From assembly GCA_015257705.1 (NCBI GenBank), contig JABZJR010000047.1:1-5565 (forward strand): a stretch of 5,565 nucleotides of DNA, written 5' to 3'. The notes under the pieces are model-generated. The model searched no databases and had not been told where the DNA came from. It was given only the letters and a program-made list of their open reading frames with translations. Source of the stretch: Nanosynbacter sp. (GTDB lineage: Bacteria > Patescibacteriota > Saccharimonadia > Saccharimonadales > Saccharimonadaceae). Of this stretch, positions 1-5,565 are shown piece after piece; the first letter of the stretch is position 1, and each line of letters opens with the position of its first letter. Both the position numbers and the translations under genes were made by a program.

Positions 1-3735
<3,735 letters not shown>

Positions 3736-3759
3736 CAGGCAGGTCTGACCACAATAACC

Positions 3760-3819
3760 CGCAACACCCGCACCTTGACTATAAGGTCGGGTGTTTTGCG
3801 TATGATGATTATTTTATTT
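3760..3819 (+). terminator. Rho-independent terminator after rpoC
   Basis: Arms CGCAA-CACCCG-ACCTT (with one bulged C) and AAGGT-CGGGTG-TTGCG (with one or two bulged T) pair across the loop GACTAT, giving about 16 base pairs between 3760 and 3800. A T-rich but interrupted tail (TATGATGATTATTTTATTT) follows. It lies 24 bases after the rpoC stop and probably ends the rpoBC transcript, isolating it from the next gene. Confidence 0.85.
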
Positions 3820-3875
3820 GGTAGCTCATAAAGCACTGTATGTAGATTCGAAGTCTTTGTTTTGGATGATATGTA

Positions 3876-3904
3876 TTGACTTTTTAGCTCAGGTGTGATA
3901 TAAA
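3876..3904 (+). promoter_or_regulatory. Sigma-70-type promoter for the membrane-protein gene
   Basis: The -35 box TTGACT (3876-3881) and -10 box TATAAA (3899-3904) are separated by exactly 17 bp, with a TG at 3896-3897 that makes an extended -10. The predicted transcription start is near 3911, giving a 5' UTR of about 52 bases. The close match to consensus suggests good constitutive expression by the housekeeping sigma factor. Confidence 0.8.
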
Positions 3905-3962
3905 TTGTATTAGCTTTTACACAACCGTATGAAAGAGCACTTCACAGCAAGAGAGATGGTGA

Positions 3963-4424
3963 ATGTCGATGACACTCCAGGAAGAGGTAAAGATCAGAGG
4001 AGATGTGGACGATGAGAAAGAGGGATCGAGCGGTCTCTTTTTAAATCCCATTGCTATGCAATGGTTCTTTCTGTTTGCGCTCATCATATGGGCAGTGGGA
4101 AATGTCCTGCTATATGAGGGTCAGACTAGTGCTTACAAAGACAAACAGACGGATGCGACATTATCCGATGTCGTCTCTAGCTTTGGTCTGGAACCAGGCA
4201 GAGAATATCCCATTACTATGGGTGGTGCGTCGGGTACATCCATTTTAGTTGCCTTCGAGGGTGACAATGGCTCGTACATTCTAGAGATCCCGGTCTCTAG
4301 GATCACCTTCGATGTTCGCCAGAACATCGAAGAGGCGTCTATGTCCGTATATGTGCCAGACACTAAGCAGCCTGAGGAGGTAGCCTATTGGCAACACTCC
4401 TACACCTGCAACAACAGCACCTAG
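3963..4424 (+). CDS. Unrecognised single-pass membrane protein
   Basis: A 153-residue protein that I cannot assign to a family. Residues 1-28 are charged and acidic (VDDEKEG), with no signal-peptide cleavage motif. One hydrophobic, aromatic-rich segment lies at about 30-51 (MQWFFLFALIIWAVGNVLL). Residues 52-153 are soluble-looking, with alternating polar/hydrophobic stretches suggesting a small beta-rich domain (for example TSILVAF and SYILEIPVSRITFDV), and a single Cys at 149 near the C-terminus. Topology (N-terminus in, domain outside) is inferred from length and charge and is not secure. The start is ATG 3963, preceded by GAGAG with 7-base spacing; ATG 3969 (M3), with GGTGA upstream, is nearly as good. 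It has its own strong promoter and lies between terminators, so it is probably monocistronic. It uses AGA/AGG arginine codons that rpoC avoids, fitting a less expressed or more recently acquired gene. The frame is supported by the promoter, the hydrophobic segment and a length well above chance. Confidence 0.75.
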   Translation: MSMTLQEEVKIRGDVDDEKEGSSGLFLNPIAMQWFFLFALIIWAVGNVLLYEGQTSAYKDKQTDATLSDVVSSFGLEPGREYPITMGGASGTSILVAFEGDNGSYILEIPVSRITFDVRQNIEEASMSVYVPDTKQPEEVAYWQHSYTCNNST

Positions 4425-4516
4425 TCTTATGGCTGGGTGCGGGCGAATTGCACAGCCTTACCTAGCCGTCTCATCGTCTCAGATGACGTGTCAAGGCAAG
4501 GACTTTCTCCTGTAAT

Positions 4517-4541
4517 AGCTGACGCTTTTAAAGCGTCAGCT
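4517..4541. repeat. Perfect 9-bp inverted repeat
   Basis: AGCTGACGC and GCGTCAGCT flank the 7-base spacer TTTTAAA, whose ends can pair further. No T-run follows on either strand, so it is not an intrinsic terminator. It could be an RNA stem-loop or a dyad protein-binding site; the sequence does not decide. Confidence 0.7.
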
Positions 4542-4622
4542 GGGGCGAAAATCACCCTTTCACCGAGTATGTACAACGACATTCTTGGTGCTAAGTAAGG
4601 CTGAGTAGTCCTGAGCAATCCT

Positions 4623-4639
4623 GTGGAGTGACACTCCAC
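4623..4639. repeat. 17-base near-perfect palindrome (GTGGAGTG-A-CACTCCAC)
   Basis: Two 8-base arms surround a single central A. As RNA it would form a 6-7 bp hairpin with a small loop. The arms GTGGAGT and ACTCCAC recur in opposite order in the terminator hairpin 23 bases downstream, so the four segments can exchange partners. Confidence 0.65.
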
Positions 4640-4654
4640 TCTTGTCTCGTGTTG

Positions 4655-4690
4655 AGTAAAAACTCCACGGACGGGGGTGGAGTTTTTACT
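4655..4690. terminator. Strong, probably bidirectional intrinsic terminator
   Basis: A perfect 14-bp stem, AGTAAAAACTCCAC (4655-4668) with GTGGAGTTTTTACT (4677-4690), encloses an 8-base loop. The GC-rich ACTCCAC/GTGGAGT core is followed by TTTTT on the plus strand and equally by TTTTT on the minus strand, so it could stop transcription in both directions. It ends the transcript entering from 3911 and precedes the next promoter. Confidence 0.85.
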
Positions 4691-4695
4691 TTAAA

Positions 4696-4726
4696 TTGAT
4701 TTTTTATAGGAAAAAAATTATATAAT
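4696..4726 (+). promoter_or_regulatory. AT-rich promoter for the MazG-like gene
   Basis: TTGATT (4696-4701) is followed by TATATAAT (4719-4726). Taking TATATA (4719-4724) as the -10 gives a 17-bp spacer; taking TATAAT (4721-4726) gives 19. The region between is almost pure A/T. The predicted start near 4731-4733 leaves a short leader of about 16-18 bases, just enough for the Shine-Dalgarno. Confidence 0.65.
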
Positions 4727-4736
4727 ATAAACAATT

Positions 4737-4744
4737 AAAGGAGG
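4737..4744 (+). promoter_or_regulatory. Consensus ribosome binding site AAAGGAGG
   Basis: A full match to the anti-Shine-Dalgarno, 4 bases before ATG 4749. It fixes the start of the MazG-like gene and is stronger than the sites before the membrane-protein gene and rpsL. Confidence 0.85.
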
Positions 4745-4748
4745 TTTT

Positions 4749-5060
4749 ATGCCAGTATATAACAAACTTGTCCGCGATAAAATTTTGGAAATCATTAAGG
4801 CCAACGGTCAAAAATCAACTCACAAAATACTTACAGCAGAAGAATATGACGTGGAGCTTACAAAAAAGCTAGTCGAAGAAGTTGAGGAATATAAAAAAGA
4901 TAAAAATACTGATGAGCTTGCCGATATCATGGAAGTAGTCTATGCTCTCGCAAGCCTGCATAGTTGTACCGCGGAGGAATTAGAAAAAATTCGCGCAGAA
5001 AAAGCAGAAAAACGCGGCGGCTTTGAAAAGAAAATATTCCTAGTGGAGGTGATGGATTAG
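4749..5060 (+). CDS. MazG-like all-alpha NTP pyrophosphohydrolase (house-cleaning type)
   Basis: A 103-residue protein of the all-alpha NTP-PPase superfamily, of the small branch that begins with the YNKLVRDKI signature (Y4-I12), often labelled phosphoribosyl-ATP pyrophosphohydrolase-like. Such enzymes split nucleoside triphosphates to monophosphate and pyrophosphate and are thought to remove non-canonical or excess nucleotides in the cytoplasm; the substrate here is unknown. The Mg-binding pattern is visible: E43-E44-x-x-E47 on one helix, then E56-x-x-D59 in TDELADIMEVVYAL. The C-terminal RGGF-KKIFL motif (R89-L98) is also typical, and the length is normal for the branch. The start is set by AAAGGAGG. 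It has its own promoter after a terminator; no terminator is visible after it, so transcripts may run into the rpsL leader. Lysine is mostly AAA (12 of 15), unlike the AAG-rich rpoC, and the gene is more AT-rich, consistent with transfer or weaker codon selection. It is not HisE by context, as no his genes are present. Confidence 0.88.
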   Translation: MPVYNKLVRDKILEIIKANGQKSTHKILTAEEYDVELTKKLVEEVEEYKKDKNTDELADIMEVVYALASLHSCTAEELEKIRAEKAEKRGGFEKKIFLVEVMD

Positions 5061-5099
5061 GGTGATTATGTGTGATAAGTTATGTCTACGAGCAGCGAT

Positions 5100-5127
5100 T
5101 TTACTTTTACGCAATCTGTGCTAAAAT
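5100..5127 (+). promoter_or_regulatory. Extended -10 promoter for rpsL
   Basis: TAAAAT (5122-5127) is preceded by TGC (5119-5121), making an extended -10. A weak -35, TTTACT (5100-5105), lies 16 bp upstream. The predicted start is near 5134, giving rpsL a leader of about 147 bases and making its transcription independent of rpoC. Confidence 0.6.
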
Positions 5128-5133
5128 AGACGT

Positions 5134-5280
5134 AGAGTTTCCTCTTTTCGGAGTGCGCGGTGGTTTGAATGTGTACAGACTGCAATCTCGGCGGAAAAGG
5201 TATAGACACGGAGAGGAGTTGCTGAATCCAAACCGTAAGGCGAATTGCCATAATTAGTTAATCAACCAAGGAGAAATTGG
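5134..5280 (+). promoter_or_regulatory. Foldable 5' leader of rpsL
   Basis: The stretch between the predicted start and the rpsL ATG has no credible gene. A long-range stem GGTTTG (5162-5167) with CAAACC (5229-5234), extendable by AT/AT across one mismatch, encloses an inner stem GCAA-CTC (5182-5189, bulged T) with GAG-TTGC (5216-5222). The Shine-Dalgarno AAGGAG (5268-5273) is 7 bases before the ATG and outside this fold. A ribosomal-protein autoregulatory leader is possible because many r-protein operons have one; no known class is recognised. Confidence 0.35.
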
Positions 5281-5565
5281 ATGCCAACAATCAACCAATT
5301 GGTGCGCAAACCGCGCCAAACGGCTAAGAAAAAGTCCAAGTCGCCAGCACTAGGTCGTATTCATAACGCCCTAAAAACACGTTATTACGACCAGAACGCA
5401 CCGCTTAAGCGTGGTGTTTGTGTGCGTGTGACGACTAAGACGCCAAAGAAACCAAACTCAGCTTTGCGTAAAGTTGCTCGTGTTAAATTGAACAACGGCT
5501 ATGAAGTTTGGGCGTACATCGGTGGTGAAGGTCACAACTTGCAGGAGCACGCTGTGGTCTTGATC
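5281..5565 (+). CDS. rpsL: 30S ribosomal protein S12 (3'-partial)
   Basis: The first 95 residues of S12, which sits at the decoding centre of the small ribosomal subunit and helps control accuracy. The start is ATG 5281 ([12 protein letters not shown]), with AAGGAG 7 bases upstream. Diagnostic motifs: KRGVCVRV at 43-50, [11 protein letters not shown] at 54-64, and [15 protein letters not shown] at 81-95. The lysine matching E. coli K43, the classical streptomycin-resistance position, is K56 and unchanged. Residues about 19-42 ([20 protein letters not shown] and onward) include about 13 more residues than E. coli, the long form usual in Gram-positive-type S12. The remaining roughly 40 residues, with the PGVRYH motif, lie beyond the window. 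rpsG and fusA would be the expected next genes. Confidence 0.98.
   Translation, partial: MPTINQLVRKPRQTAKKKSKSPALGRIHNALKTRYYDQNAPLKRGVCVRVTTKTPKKPNSALRKVARVKLNNGYEVWAYIGGEGHNLQEHAVVLI

Larger units (their letters stand above)
4425..4690 (+). ncRNA. Candidate structured RNA or long structured 3' UTR
   Basis: No convincing coding frame is seen in this 266-base stretch, but it has a run of foldable elements. SL1 is 4431-4457 (GGCTG/CAGCC plus TGC/GCA, with a GG bulge). SL2 is 4467-4488 (CGT/ACG plus CATC/GATG). SL3 is 4517-4541 (AGCTGACGC/GCGTCAGCT, perfect). SL4 is 4623-4639 (GTGGAGTG/CACTCCAC, centred on A4631). The terminator follows at 4655-4690. SL3 and SL4 lack a T-run, so they are not terminators. 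I see no separate promoter after 4424, so the simplest reading is a 3' UTR of the membrane-protein mRNA that may be processed into a small RNA. It does not match tmRNA, SRP RNA or RNase P RNA motifs that I know. Confidence 0.4.

Noticed and set aside
3929..4015. 28-codon frame (MKEHFTARE...) upstream of and overlapping the membrane-protein start
   Set aside because: No Shine-Dalgarno before its ATG, and its length is what chance allows; it overlaps the better-supported gene.
4510..4585. Minus-strand strings AGGAGAAAGTCC and GGTGAAAGGGTG, reminiscent of RNase P RNA
   Set aside because: They appear in reversed order compared with RNase P RNA, the first has an extra base in the conserved core, and the remaining conserved motifs are absent; coincidence is likelier.
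5169..5225. 18-codon frame in the rpsL leader with a C-x-x-C start (MCTDC...)
   Set aside because: Only a weak GGTGG upstream and a very short frame; no regulatory codon run that would mark a leader peptide.
5072..5257. 61-codon plus-strand frame and an overlapping minus-strand frame between the MazG-like gene and rpsL
   Set aside because: The two frames cover the same bases on opposite strands, overlap the rpsL promoter and leader, and have no ribosome binding site or recognisable motif.

Overview
The window looks like a chromosomal segment from an ultra-small Patescibacteria/CPR bacterium, most plausibly Candidatus Saccharibacteria (TM7). The reasons are a divergent but intact beta' subunit, standard genetic code use (no in-frame TGA in rpoC; all three complete or 3'-complete genes end in TAG), moderate GC, and the rpoC-to-rpsL order. 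The phylum call is inference from protein character, not from a search.

Layout. Positions 1-3735 hold almost all of rpoC (RNA polymerase beta'), missing only about the first 36 codons. It is closed by a strong hairpin terminator (3760-3819). A well-formed promoter (3876-3904) then drives a small unrecognised single-pass membrane protein (3963-4424). Positions 4425-4690 carry no convincing gene but contain a chain of inverted repeats ending in a 14-bp terminator hairpin: either a long structured 3' UTR or an uncharacterised small RNA. A new AT-rich promoter and a perfect Shine-Dalgarno precede a 103-residue MazG-like, all-alpha NTP pyrophosphohydrolase (4749-5060). A further extended -10 promoter (5100-5127) and a roughly 147-nt leader that can fold precede rpsL (ribosomal protein S12), which runs off the window end at 5565.

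How it fits together. rpoC and rpsL are core transcription and translation genes that lie close together in many bacteria. Here two small accessory genes, each with its own promoter, sit between them, so the rpoBC unit and the rpsL (str-type) unit are transcriptionally separated. The nucleotide-housecleaning enzyme and the membrane protein need not be functionally linked to their neighbours.

Most notable observation. The beta' subunit has lost all eight cysteines that normally bind the two structural zinc ions of bacterial RNA polymerase, while alignment length around both sites is preserved and the catalytic, bridge-helix and trigger-loop cores remain. The same protein has a coiled-coil insert in the N-terminal region resembling the actinobacterial one, a rewritten F-loop, and an apparent internally duplicated barrel-sandwich segment near the C-terminus. 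The putative structured RNA at 4425-4690, with interchangeable hairpin arms, is the second item to examine.
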